Part shown: positions 54,677-64,000 of the stretch, piece after piece
Layout: every line of letters begins with the position of its first letter
Numbering within the stretch: the stretch's first letter is position 1
NCBI RefSeq assembly: GCF_000745235.1
Contig: NZ_JQNL01000001.1
Coordinates: 1,798,001-1,862,000 of the forward strand
Source: Luteibacter mycovicinus
GTDB taxonomy: Bacteria; Pseudomonadota; Gammaproteobacteria; Xanthomonadales; Rhodanobacteraceae
Length of the DNA stretch: 64,000 bases
Reading direction: 5' to 3'
Notes under the pieces: model-generated
Told to the model about the DNA's origin: nothing
The model's database searches: none
The model's input: the letters and a program-made list of their open reading frames with translations, nothing else
Program-made: the position numbers and the translations under genes

Positions 54677-55003
54677 GTGAGCGAAAAGATCACCCATACG
54701 AGCGACTCTGCCTTCCAGCAGGAAGTCCTCGATTCCGACACCCCGGTCCTGCTCGATTTCTGGGCCGAGTGGTGCGGCCCGTGCAAGTCGATCGCTCCGT
54801 TGCTCGATGACTTGGCCGGCGAGTACGAAGGCAAACTGAAAATCGTCAAGATCAACATCGACGAAAACCAGCAGACGCCCCGCCAGTTCGGCGTCCGTGG
54901 CATCCCGACCCTGATGATCTTCAAGGACGGCAAGGTCGCCGGCACCCAGATCGGCGCCGTCGGCAAGGGTCAGCTGACCCAGTTCATCGAAAAGTCCCTC
55001 TGA
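54677..55003 (+). CDS. trxA: Thioredoxin 1 (108 aa)
   Basis: General disulfide reductase. The active site WCGPCK is at about residues 31-36, with the cis-Pro in GIPTLMIF and standard length. The start is GTG, about 9 bases after GGAG. It sits between rhlB (divergent) and rho (downstream), as in E. coli. Confidence 0.97.
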   Translation: MSEKITHTSDSAFQQEVLDSDTPVLLDFWAEWCGPCKSIAPLLDDLAGEYEGKLKIVKINIDENQQTPRQFGVRGIPTLMIFKDGKVAGTQIGAVGKGQLTQFIEKSL

Positions 55004-55026
55004 ATTCCCCGTTTCACCCACGCCGC

Positions 55027-55058
55027 CGCGTGAGGCGCTTTACGCCGCGCCTCACGCG
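55027..55058 (+). terminator. Hairpin between trxA and rho
   Basis: Perfect 11-bp stem CGCGTGAGGCG / CGCCTCACGCG with a 10-base loop, 24 bases past the trxA stop. There is no T tract, so it may attenuate or stabilise rather than fully terminate. Confidence 0.5.
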
Positions 55059-55154
55059 ATGCTAGGCTCTAGGAGTTCGCCGGGACACCGCTTGTCCCCT
55101 CCAGTCGCGAACCCTCTCCCTTCTTCTTTTAACGGCGCCCCGTGAGGTTTGCCC

Positions 55155-57017
<1,863 letters not shown>

Positions 57018-57037
57018 TCGCGCCGCACCGGATCTTG

Positions 57038-57073
57038 CGAAGAGGCCGCCCATGGGGCGGCCTCTTCGTCTTT
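57038..57073 (+). terminator. Terminator of rho
   Basis: 13-bp perfect stem CGAAGAGGCCGCC / GGCGGCCTCTTCG with a 5-base loop, followed by TCTTT, 20 bases past the stop. Confidence 0.8.
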
Positions 57074-57226
57074 GGAGTGCCAGCACACGCGCCGGTCAGG
57101 CAAGTGAGAGGCTCGCGCGAGAATTTGCAACGTATCGACGGCGAAGGGGGGTGCCTTGTGCCACTGGCCGCCCCCGTTCTAAACTTCACGCCTAAGTGGA
57201 CTGGGGGTTCCCGGTCGGCGTCATAG

Positions 57227-57252
57227 CCTCGGTGAGTTCACCGGGGCTTTTC
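57227..57252 (+). terminator. Hairpin with T tail overlapping the DUF3800 stop
   Basis: CCTCGGTG / CACCGGGG stem with one G-T wobble and a four-base loop, then CTTTT on the plus strand. It would terminate plus-strand transcription arriving from 57.1 kb, where no gene is annotated, or insulate the minus-strand gene. Confidence 0.4.
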
Positions 57253-58137
57253 GCTTTCTGCGTCAGGGAAAAGCTTGAGCCCCCACCCTTCGAAGTCGAC
57301 GCCAAGCTTTTTGCGCCCTCCTTTGCAGAAGAACTTACGCTTGAGCACCTCAAATGCCCGATTAGGGCTTTGCGGTCGAAGGACCGACAGGCCGATGGGC
57401 CGGGCTACGAGATCGGCGAGTTGCAGTCCAGAGGAGTTCGTCTTCTTGTCGGCGAATTTAATGGCGAATGGCAGCTGGCGCCCCCACCTGTTAGCGCCGT
57501 CACAAATTCTCCGGAATTCCAGCTCCAGATCACGATCTTCTTTTTTACCTCGGCACTCAACGACGACGTGAGTCGGACGATCGCCCTGTTCTTTCTCCTC
57601 AACAAGCTCAAACAGCGTCTCGAGACAGAATCCGAGAGCCAGATGGTATGGATTGCTTTCAAGCTGAGCACGCTCCCTGAGCCTCGCCTTGCTGATGACG
57701 CAGCTGATCAGAATAAAGTTGCTCGTGTCGATCAACCCAGTGAGCTCGTCAAGAAAAACTTCCTTTTCCAGGCGATTGTTGAAGCGGAAGATTCCCTTTT
57801 CCTTCCGTATGTCGTGTTCGTGAAGCACGACGATGTCATGCCCGAAGTGCCTGAACTTGAATGACTCGATCGCGGGGACGATGGCATCCGCATAATGCCC
57901 TTTGTGAAAGACACAAAATGCCAGCACGAAAACAGGATAGTTCGGGTCTACGGTTTCAAGACCATGATCGCCGCTCTCGTCAACGTAAACGACGTAGTTA
58001 CTGAACCGGCCTGCTGGCGCCACGGCCAGAGCCTCATCGACCGCGTGATCGACCCCGGGCGACAACGGCAGCACCCATTGGCCGGTCGGCAACGCCTCAG
58101 GCTCTTGCTCCTTGCTTGACCTTCGCTTGACGGTCAT
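57238..58137 (-). CDS. DUF3800 domain protein, putative RNase H-fold nuclease (299 aa)
   Basis: Family of uncharacterised proteins with a predicted RNase H-like fold. Signature acidic motif YVVYVDESGDHGL (about 47-59), HEHDIRKEKG, a conserved Cys/Arg stretch (VVVECRGKKEDRDLELEFRRI) and the C-terminal LQLADLVARPIG. A 40-residue charged/Pro-rich N-terminus precedes the domain. Base composition is lower in G+C than the flanking rho and gshA, consistent with acquisition. The ATG at 58137 is preferred (GGGAG about 10 bases upstream); ATG 58164 is an alternative, and the longer frame back to 58359 overlaps gshA leader sequence. No partner gene is adjacent. DUF3800 genes often occur in mobile or defence contexts, but nothing here proves a defence role. 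Confidence 0.82.
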   Translation of the reverse strand: MTVKRRSSKEQEPEALPTGQWVLPLSPGVDHAVDEALAVAPAGRFSNYVVYVDESGDHGLETVDPNYPVFVLAFCVFHKGHYADAIVPAIESFKFRHFGHDIVVLHEHDIRKEKGIFRFNNRLEKEVFLDELTGLIDTSNFILISCVISKARLRERAQLESNPYHLALGFCLETLFELVEEKEQGDRPTHVVVECRGKKEDRDLELEFRRICDGANRWGRQLPFAIKFADKKTNSSGLQLADLVARPIGLSVLRPQSPNRAFEVLKRKFFCKGGRKKLGVDFEGWGLKLFPDAESEKPR

Positions 58138-58385
58138 CGCCTCATGACTCCCTTGTCGATGCATATTGCCGCCAGAGTATAGGAAGCATCGACGCATGCC
58201 TGGATAGCTGCGCGACTGACGAGCGCCAGGGTCGGCAAGGGCAGAAGGTCCCGACCTCCTCGTTTTCACCGACTCGCCGACGCATTTGCTACCCTGCGCC
58301 GCCGGCATGCCACCTTTTCCCGGCGGGCATGCGCCCCCATCTGGGCCGCATCCGGCCAAAAAGCCCCCTCTTCAAGGAAAGCCCC

Positions 58386-59756
58386 GTGTCCATCCCCAGC
58401 GCCGCCAAGAGCACGCCCATCGGCGACCGTGACGATCTGGTCGCCTATCTCGCCAGGGGCGAGAAGCCGCGTGAAGCCTGGCGCATCGGAACGGAGCACG
58501 AGAAATTCGGCTTCTACAGCGACGACCTTACCCCGCCACCGTTCGACGGGGACCGTCCGGGCATCCGCCAGCTACTGGAGACCCTGGCGACGCGCTTCGG
58601 CTGGGACGTGGCCCGTGAAGGCGACACCCCGGTCGCGCTGACCAAGGGCATGGCGAACATCACCCTCGAACCGGCCGGGCAGCTGGAGCTCTCCGGTGCG
58701 CCGCTGGAGACGATCCACGAGACCTGCGACGAAGTCACCAACCACCTGAAGGAAGTCCGCTCGGTGGCCGAGGAACTCGGCATCGGCTTCCTGGGAATGG
58801 GCTTCCAGCCCAAGTGGCGTCGCGACCAGATGCCGTGGATGCCCAAGGGCCGCTACAAGATCATGCGCGAGTACATGCCCAAGGTCGGTTCGCTCGGCCT
58901 CGACATGATGACGCGCACCTGCACGGTGCAGGTCAACCTCGACTACGCGACCGAGGCGGACATGGTGAAGAAGTTCCGCGTGGGCCTCGCGCTGCAGCCG
59001 ATCGCCACGGCGCTGTTCGCCAACTCCCCCTTCACCGAAGGCAAGCCCAACGGTTACAAGTCGTATCGTTCGCACGTCTGGACCGATACCGACGCCGACC
59101 GCACGGGCATGCTCGATTTCGTTTTCGAAGACGGTTTCGGCTACGAGCGCTACGTCGACTACATCCTCGACGTGCCGATGTACTTCAGCTATCGCGACGG
59201 CAAGTATGTCGACCTGTCCGGCCAGGACTTCAAGAAGTTCATGCGTGGTGAGCTGGCCGCCTTGCCGGGCGAGAAGGCCAACATGCGCGACTGGGCCGAT
59301 CACCTGACCACCGCCTTCCCCGAGGTGCGCCTGAAGCAGTACCTCGAGATGCGCGGCGCGGATACCAGCACGTGGAACTCGCTGTGCGCACTGCCCGCGT
59401 TCTGGGTGGGCCTGCTGTACGACGACACCGCGCTGGACGCCGCATGGGACCTCGTGAAGGACTTCACGAAGGCCGAGCGCCATGCGCTGCGTGACGGCGT
59501 ACCGAAGGAGGCGCTCGCGCTTCGCTTCCGCGACCACAGCGTGCGCGAGCTGTCACTGGAGGCGGTGAAGATCGCCCGGGAAGGCCTCAAGCGGCGCAAC
59601 CGCACCGGTCACCGCGGCGTCGACGAATCCGTCTACCTCGAACCGCTGGAAGAGATCGCCCTCTCCGGCAAAACCCAGGCCGACACCAAGCTCGAGCTCT
59701 TCCAGAGCGAATGGAACGGCAGCGTCGATCCCGTGTTCCGCGACTACGCTTACTGA
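58386..59756 (+). CDS. gshA: Glutamate-cysteine ligase, plant/proteobacterial type (456 aa)
   Basis: First step of glutathione synthesis: ATP-dependent joining of glutamate and cysteine. The sequence is of the GCS2/plant-like class: RIGTEHEKFGF, ITLEPAGQLELSGAPL, GFQPKWRRDQMPWMPKGRY, MMTRTCTVQVNLDY and a C-terminal GLKRRNRTGHRGVDESVYLEPL. Length fits that class and differs from the 518-residue enterobacterial enzyme. The start is GTG with AAGGAAA upstream; the in-frame ATG at 58329 adds 19 residues with no homology. No gshB is nearby. The SEC-C gene follows by 9 bp. Confidence 0.93.
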   Translation: MSIPSAAKSTPIGDRDDLVAYLARGEKPREAWRIGTEHEKFGFYSDDLTPPPFDGDRPGIRQLLETLATRFGWDVAREGDTPVALTKGMANITLEPAGQLELSGAPLETIHETCDEVTNHLKEVRSVAEELGIGFLGMGFQPKWRRDQMPWMPKGRYKIMREYMPKVGSLGLDMMTRTCTVQVNLDYATEADMVKKFRVGLALQPIATALFANSPFTEGKPNGYKSYRSHVWTDTDADRTGMLDFVFEDGFGYERYVDYILDVPMYFSYRDGKYVDLSGQDFKKFMRGELAALPGEKANMRDWADHLTTAFPEVRLKQYLEMRGADTSTWNSLCALPAFWVGLLYDDTALDAAWDLVKDFTKAERHALRDGVPKEALALRFRDHSVRELSLEAVKIAREGLKRRNRTGHRGVDESVYLEPLEEIALSGKTQADTKLELFQSEWNGSVDPVFRDYAY

Positions 59757-59765
59757 GTCATTGCC

Positions 59766-60464
59766 ATGCAGATGAATGAAACGCGCCTGGGCCGTCTCGA
59801 CGACCTCCTGATCTCGACCAACCGCTATTCGCTGGAGACGCTGGACGGGCTCTTCTCGGCGGCGATCGTGGGCCCGGCCGACGTCGACATCGACGACTGC
59901 ATGGCGATCCTCGACACCGACGAGGCGACGCCCTGGGAGTCCGAGGCCGTGCACGCGGAGGTCGCCACGCTGCTCAAGGAATTCTGGGCGGTGATCGAGG
60001 CACGCGTGTCGGGCGATCCCAAGGTACTGGCGGAAGACGCCCTGCCCTTCATCGACTCGCCCGAGGAATTCGACGAGATCGAGGACGTCGCTTCGTACAA
60101 TGGCGACTTCCCGCTCGCGAGCGACTGGGCGCTGGGCTTTCGCTTCGCCCTCAGCGAGTGGGAAGAGGAATGGTCCGAGTGGCTGGATGAAAAGACCTAT
60201 CCGTTCGTCGGCATGCTGCTGACCCTGACGGCGGATCAGACCGATCCGGACCCGGGCACACCGACGGTGGCCCTGCCGTCGTTTGAGGAGCGGATGAACC
60301 TGCTCAACGAGATCCCGTTCCAGCTCGCGCAGCTCTATCGTCGCCGCCATCCGCGGCACGGCAAGCCCGTACAGCGCGACGAGTCGAAAGTCGGCCGCAA
60401 CGACGTCTGCCCGTGCGGCAGCGGCAAGAAATTCAAAAAATGCCACGGCGCGGAAGGCCTGTAG
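59766..60464 (+). CDS. UPF0149 (YecA-type) protein with C-terminal SEC-C zinc motif (232 aa)
   Basis: Function unknown. The N-terminal about 190 residues match the UPF0149 helical fold ([28 protein letters not shown]). The C-terminus [20 protein letters not shown] is a SEC-C zinc-binding motif, the module that in SecA contacts SecB and ribosomes, so a role near translation or export is plausible. It sits 9 bp after gshA, so it is probably cotranscribed. The stop codon TAG is formed by the GTAG head of a REP element. Confidence 0.85.
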   Translation: MQMNETRLGRLDDLLISTNRYSLETLDGLFSAAIVGPADVDIDDCMAILDTDEATPWESEAVHAEVATLLKEFWAVIEARVSGDPKVLAEDALPFIDSPEEFDEIEDVASYNGDFPLASDWALGFRFALSEWEEEWSEWLDEKTYPFVGMLLTLTADQTDPDPGTPTVALPSFEERMNLLNEIPFQLAQLYRRRHPRHGKPVQRDESKVGRNDVCPCGSGKKFKKCHGAEGL

Positions 60465-60484
60465 GAGCGCGCCCCACGCACGAT
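60461..60484 (+). repeat. REP element supplying a stop codon
   Basis: GTAGGAGCGCGCCCCACGCA then CGAT. It is a single REP arm whose GTAG includes the TAG stop of the SEC-C gene. Confidence 0.7.
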
Positions 60485-60513
60485 CCCGTCCGACTGGCCT
60501 GAAGGCCACCCAC

Positions 60514-60547
60514 AAAAAAACCTCCCCGTCACCGGGGAGGTTTTTTT
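60514..60547. terminator. Bidirectional terminator between SEC-C gene and fadL
   Basis: CCTCCCCG / CGGGGAGG stem with a 4-base loop, flanked by seven A on the left and seven T on the right, so it works for both converging genes. Confidence 0.93.
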
Positions 60548-60579
60548 ACTGGCTCATATCAGCCGATCGGGGGAGACGA

Positions 60580-62004
60580 TCAGAACTGGTACTTGGCCGA
60601 GACGCTCAGCAGGTTGCCCTTGTCGTCGTTCTGGCCGACCAGACGGTCGTTGGTGGCATTGGTGACGCCAGCGATGTGAGCCTTGTTAACGAAGATGTGG
60701 GCGTAACCCGCGTTGACTTCGAAACGCTCGGTGGCCTTGTAGCCGATACCGAAGGCCAGCCACTTGCGGGTCGAGTCCGGCACGCGCGGGGAGCGGGTAT
60801 CGTCGTAGGTCGGCGTCGTGTCGACGGCGACACCGGCGCGCAGCGTCAGCTTGTCGGTCGGGTAGTACTCGCCACCGGCGGACAGGAAGTAGCTGTTGCG
60901 CCAGCTGTAGTCTTCGCTGGTGGACGGCTGGTTCGGGTTCGAGTAATTGACCGTGAGGTCCTTGAACTCGTTCCACTTGGTCCACGACAGATCGAAGCCC
61001 AGGCCGAACTTCACGTCCTGGTGCCAGAAGCTCGCGGTGGCGACGGACGGCGTGGTGAAGTCAGCCGTACCGTTGGTGTGGGTGAAGGGCGGCTGGCCCG
61101 AACCGAGCAGCGCACCGACAGTCGGGTTGGACAGCACGGCCGTCACGTTGCTCGGCATCGTGAAGTTACCGGTGCCTTCCAGCTTGTGGCTGATCTTGCT
61201 GCGGTAGTTCAGGGCGATGCGGTCGTTCTGGGTCAGCTTCCACAGACCACCGATCTGCCAGCCGTAGGCCCAGTCGTCACCCTTGATCTTGGCGACGCCA
61301 TCGCTACCCGGCGGAACCACGGCGGCGTACTGTGCGGCCAGGGCGCGGGCGGTGGCGGGCGGCAGCTGACCCGCGGCGGCGGCGCGCTGGATCAGGCCGA
61401 GGCCGACCGTGTTGTAGTTGATCGCACTGGTCAGTTCAGCGGTCGTCTTCTGCGCGATGAAGCTTGCGCCGAGGGCGAAGTCGTCCGTCACGTCGAACGA
61501 CGCCGACAGCGTCGCGTCATACGACTTGAAGTCGGACTTGATGGCGTTGTAACGACCCTTCCAGTCGGAGTCGTATTCGGTCTTGAAACCGAACGGGGCG
61601 GTCAGGCCGAGGCCGATGTGCCAGCGATCGCTGACCTGGGTCGCGACGTAGAACGCCGGAACCGGGATCGTGGTGCCGGCGTCGCCGCCGTTGCCGCCCG
61701 AGATGGGACGACCCTGAGCGTCGGTCGCGGTGCCGTGGAACTTGGTGCTGAAGTTGATGCCGGTGACGTCGGCCTGGAACGTGGTGCCCTTGAGCAGGCT
61801 CATGGCGGCCGGGTTGTTCACGATCACCGAGGCGTCGTCACCTGCGGCGGCGGAACCGGCGAAAGCGCGACCGAGGGCGGCGGCGCTGTTTTCCTTCAGC
61901 TGGAAGGCGCTGGCGTGAGCGGCCTGCGGAGCCACCAGCGCGCCGGCGATGGCCAGCGAAAGGGCGGCGACGGCCAGCGAACGGGTATGGGTCAACTTCT
62001 GCAT
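60580..62004 (-). CDS. fadL: Outer-membrane long-chain fatty-acid transporter FadL/OMPP1 family (474 aa)
   Basis: Fourteen-stranded barrel for uptake of long-chain fatty acids or other hydrophobic compounds. A signal peptide ends at AHA, residue about 31, and is followed by the family hatch start SAFQLKENSAAALGRAFAGSAAAGDDASVIVNNPAAMS, whose NPA motif is diagnostic. The C-terminus ends in VSAKYQF. AGGAG lies about 9 bases before the ATG. It stands alone with a bidirectional terminator downstream. Toluene/xylene-type FadL relatives cannot be excluded. Confidence 0.92.
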   Translation of the reverse strand: MQKLTHTRSLAVAALSLAIAGALVAPQAAHASAFQLKENSAAALGRAFAGSAAAGDDASVIVNNPAAMSLLKGTTFQADVTGINFSTKFHGTATDAQGRPISGGNGGDAGTTIPVPAFYVATQVSDRWHIGLGLTAPFGFKTEYDSDWKGRYNAIKSDFKSYDATLSASFDVTDDFALGASFIAQKTTAELTSAINYNTVGLGLIQRAAAAGQLPPATARALAAQYAAVVPPGSDGVAKIKGDDWAYGWQIGGLWKLTQNDRIALNYRSKISHKLEGTGNFTMPSNVTAVLSNPTVGALLGSGQPPFTHTNGTADFTTPSVATASFWHQDVKFGLGFDLSWTKWNEFKDLTVNYSNPNQPSTSEDYSWRNSYFLSAGGEYYPTDKLTLRAGVAVDTTPTYDDTRSPRVPDSTRKWLAFGIGYKATERFEVNAGYAHIFVNKAHIAGVTNATNDRLVGQNDDKGNLLSVSAKYQF

Positions 62005-62234
62005 GCGTGGTGGCTCCTGCTTTTGTTCTGTTCTGGGTCGATGTCACGTGCGCGGTACGGAAAAGTTAGCCGTTTTCATACGCGCGTTTAACAATCTGGG
62101 TGGGACTCTGGACGACTTGACGAATAATTTGCAAGTGCATGTGCAACAAACTCGAAACATCCGACGTTTATGCACACTTGCGTCGCCCCTCTTTTGCTAA
62201 CGTATGCTGCCGATCCGCAAGCGAGACCGCCGTC

Positions 62235-62537
62235 ATGCACTGCTACGTCTACGCAAGCCTTCGCAAGCCCGATACTTACGTCTGGATGACCCGCCGGGAC
62301 GGCTTCGACATGCTTCCCGAGCCGCTCGTCCTCCTGCTGGGCGAACTCCGCTTCGTGCTGGAGTTCGAACTCACGCCCCAGCGCAAGCTGCCGCACAACG
62401 ACACTGAGCAGGTTCTCATCAACCTCGCGGGTTGCGGCTGGCATCTGCAGACGCCTCCCGGCGACACGCTCACCGTCTGCAATCAGCCGAACCACAATCG
62501 CGAGATCGACCCCGACCGGACGCTCGTCCGCGTCTGA
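62235..62537 (+). CDS. ycgL: YcgL-domain protein (100 aa)
   Basis: Small conserved gammaproteobacterial protein of unknown function (UPF0745). MHCYVYASLRKPDTYVW at the start and the LPEPLVLLLGELRFVLEFEL segment are characteristic. The ATG at 62235 is chosen because the domain begins there; the frame is open upstream to 62139 with unrelated sequence. A TATGCT hexamer at 62206-62211 could be the -10, giving a short leader. There is no clear ribosome site. Confidence 0.85.
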   Translation: MHCYVYASLRKPDTYVWMTRRDGFDMLPEPLVLLLGELRFVLEFELTPQRKLPHNDTEQVLINLAGCGWHLQTPPGDTLTVCNQPNHNREIDPDRTLVRV

Positions 62538-62613
62538 TCGGCCGAATCCGCGCACAGGCAGAGTGTGCGGCGTGGGTTAACACGTCGTTACCGCGTGATG
62601 CCATGCGCGTCCG

Positions 62614-62619
62614 TATACT
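62614..62619 (+). promoter_or_regulatory. -10 hexamer TATACT of ankyrin gene
   Basis: One mismatch from TATAAT, 7 bases before the ATG. The -35 is unclear (TTACCG with 20-base spacing). It predicts transcription starting at or next to the start codon. Confidence 0.4.
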
Positions 62620-62626
62620 CGCGCGC

Positions 62627-64000
62627 ATGGCCAATCCCAAACGTCGTCGACCATCGCTGATCAAGGCGCTGCCCTGGTTCCTTCCCGCCCTCGCCGCTGT
62701 CGCCTGCGCGGGTCTCACGGCGTCGCCGCTTGCGCTGATTCCGCTGCTGCTCGCTAACGCCCTGGTGATGGCCGCGGTCTGTCACGCGATCGGTTTCGAT
62801 CCCGAAACGAGCTTCCTGCGTACGGCCTTGCGTCGCGGCTCGGCGCACGTCGTGATCTTCACGGCCTACACCTTCGTCGTGTTCGTGCTCGTCGCCTGGC
62901 CGCTGCTCAAGCTGACGCAGGCGCCCAGCCTGGGCGTGGCGCTGTTACTGGCAGCGACGCTCGTGGTCGCGCTGGCGGCGCTGTGGCGCATGTGGCCGGC
63001 GTTCGGGCTTCTTTTCCTCTGGGACGATGCCTACCCCGAGGACAGCGGTAACGGCTCGTGGATATTCACCGCGGTGGCCCGCTCGGTCAGCTTCGGCCGC
63101 CACCTTTCCGCCGAGGAACGTTTCTTCTCGCATTTCCTGCCCGCCGCCTTCAGCCTGCTCGTACTCGCGTTCTGCGCCGTGGCCCTTTCCGGCCTCTACG
63201 GCGTGTTTCCCCCGGAGATGCGAATCGCCGCACTGGCGATCTATGGCGTGGTGCTGCTGCCCGTCGCCGGCATGGTGATCGCGAACCGCACCCTCCGTGC
63301 GCTGCTCTGCGAGCGCCGCGGGCATATCCGTACGGCCCGCGCCGAGCCCCGGCGTGAGCCGGGCATCGAGCCGGACGTGACTGCGCCGCCTCCCCCCATT
63401 CCCGTACTCAGCAACGAAGAAAGTCAGCCCGGCGTACGTGAGCACGCGCTCCTGGCAGCGGCCCGCGAAGGCGACATCGCACGGGCCGTGGCGCTCGTCG
63501 AAGCCGGTGCCGACCCCAACACCGCCGCGGAACCGGGCGATCGCGACCAGCGCCCCGTGCTGACGCTCGCCGCCCTTTCCCCCGACATCCGCCTGCTGCG
63601 TGCGCTGATCGCGCGTGGCGCGCAGGTCAGCCGTGCCCATCAGGGCGTGACCGCGTTGCACGCCGCCACGCGCGACAGCTGGCACGGTCGCCCTGAAGCC
63701 GTCCTCACCCTGCTGACCAACGGCGCGAACGCCGCCGCCACCGATGCCGAGGGCAACACCGCACTGCACGGGGCGGTGCTCAGCGCCGAGCCGACCGTCG
63801 CCGCCATGCTGCTCGATGCAGGCGCGCCGGTCGACGCCGTCAACGCCGCCGGCGACACGCCGCTGGCCATCGCGTGCCGCGCGGCCAACTGGGCACTCGT
63901 ACGCTTCCTTCTCGAGCACGGTGCCAAACCCGCTCCCGTCGGCGGCGAGCCCGCCCTGGTCGCCGCCGCCGGTATCGCCGACGACGACGCGGAAGGTGTG
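62627..64000 (+). CDS. Membrane-anchored ankyrin-repeat protein (5' part; runs off window)
   Basis: 458 codons are visible with no stop. The N-terminal about 220 residues hold six likely membrane segments, for example ALPWFLPALAAVACAGLTA, VIFTAYTFVVFVLVAWPLL and IAALAIYGVVLLPVAGMVI. A Pro-rich cytoplasmic linker (about 240-265) follows, then ankyrin repeats from about residue 270 (LLAAAREGDIARAVALVEAGADPN, VTALHAATRDS, GNTALHGAV, GDTPLAIACRAAN). Function is unknown; the repeats suggest protein binding on the cytoplasmic side. TATACT at 62614-62619 ends 7 bases before the ATG and no Shine-Dalgarno is present, so the mRNA may be leaderless. It follows ycgL by 89 bp. Confidence 0.85.
   Translation, partial: MANPKRRRPSLIKALPWFLPALAAVACAGLTASPLALIPLLLANALVMAAVCHAIGFDPETSFLRTALRRGSAHVVIFTAYTFVVFVLVAWPLLKLTQAPSLGVALLLAATLVVALAALWRMWPAFGLLFLWDDAYPEDSGNGSWIFTAVARSVSFGRHLSAEERFFSHFLPAAFSLLVLAFCAVALSGLYGVFPPEMRIAALAIYGVVLLPVAGMVIANRTLRALLCERRGHIRTARAEPRREPGIEPDVTAPPPPIPVLSNEESQPGVREHALLAAAREGDIARAVALVEAGADPNTAAEPGDRDQRPVLTLAALSPDIRLLRALIARGAQVSRAHQGVTALHAATRDSWHGRPEAVLTLLTNGANAAATDAEGNTALHGAVLSAEPTVAAMLLDAGAPVDAVNAAGDTPLAIACRAANWALVRFLLEHGAKPAPVGGEPALVAAAGIADDDAEGV

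Noticed and set aside
57075..57237. Small RNA gene between rho and the DUF3800 gene
   Set aside because: There is a hairpin with a T tail at 57227-57252 but no convincing promoter or known RNA family; kept only as a terminator.

Overview
The window looks like chromosome from a GC-rich gammaproteobacterium of the Xanthomonadales, most like Rhodanobacteraceae (Luteibacter/Dyella type). Supporting signs are an Xps-like type II secretion ATPase, Oar-type TonB receptors with a carboxypeptidase-regulatory-like N-domain, a plant-type glutamate-cysteine ligase, YcgL, UPF0149/SEC-C and FadL genes, and REP elements headed by GTAG. The taxon is inferred from gene content and style, not from a marker comparison.

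Layout. 1-12.8 kb is a surface and secretion block: the 5' part of gspE, a 2310-residue trimeric autotransporter adhesin built from repeated head modules, a zinc metalloprotease with a translationally coupled small secreted partner, and a subtilisin-like protease. Both proteases end in PPC domains. 13-15.6 kb holds tatD and a YjcE-type Na+/H+ antiporter, which converge. 16-22.9 kb holds two tandem Oar-like TonB-dependent receptors, each followed by a strong terminator. 22.9-24.5 kb is an AT-richer islet with two orphan genes between REP-like direct repeats, followed by a hairpin-rich intergenic stretch. 24.5-38.4 kb is mostly housekeeping: EamA exporter, AMP nucleosidase, DegV, a DUF4124 protein, a tropinone-reductase-like SDR, a solitary ABC ATPase, a lipoprotein, SppA, a MATE pump, a DUF3667 protein, PriA (preceded by a DnaA-box cluster) and transaldolase.

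38.4-47.9 kb is one co-directional minus-strand array: OmpR-type regulator, sensor kinase, RND pump, membrane fusion protein, outer-membrane channel, and then, past a REPIN, an aldehyde dehydrogenase. This reads as a self-regulated efflux locus. 48-52.3 kb holds ftsE-ftsX-(two-receiver regulator)-ung, then rpoH. ftsEX next to rpoH recalls E. coli synteny, here interrupted by two genes. rpoH carries a near-perfect CIRCE operator. 52.4-57 kb is the rhlB/trxA/rho cluster, with a candidate sigma-32 promoter before trxA and a Rho that has about 200 extra N-terminal low-complexity residues. 57.2-64 kb holds a lone DUF3800 gene, gshA, a UPF0149/SEC-C gene, fadL, ycgL and the start of a membrane-anchored ankyrin protein that runs off the window.

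No tRNA, rRNA, CRISPR array, insertion sequence or prophage was seen. The many long ORFs antisense to real genes are GC-frame shadows and are left out. The observations most worth follow-up are the CIRCE at rpoH, the pseudo-receiver regulator inside the ftsEX-ung operon, the disordered Rho extension, the duplicated adhesin modules, and the REP-flanked islet.
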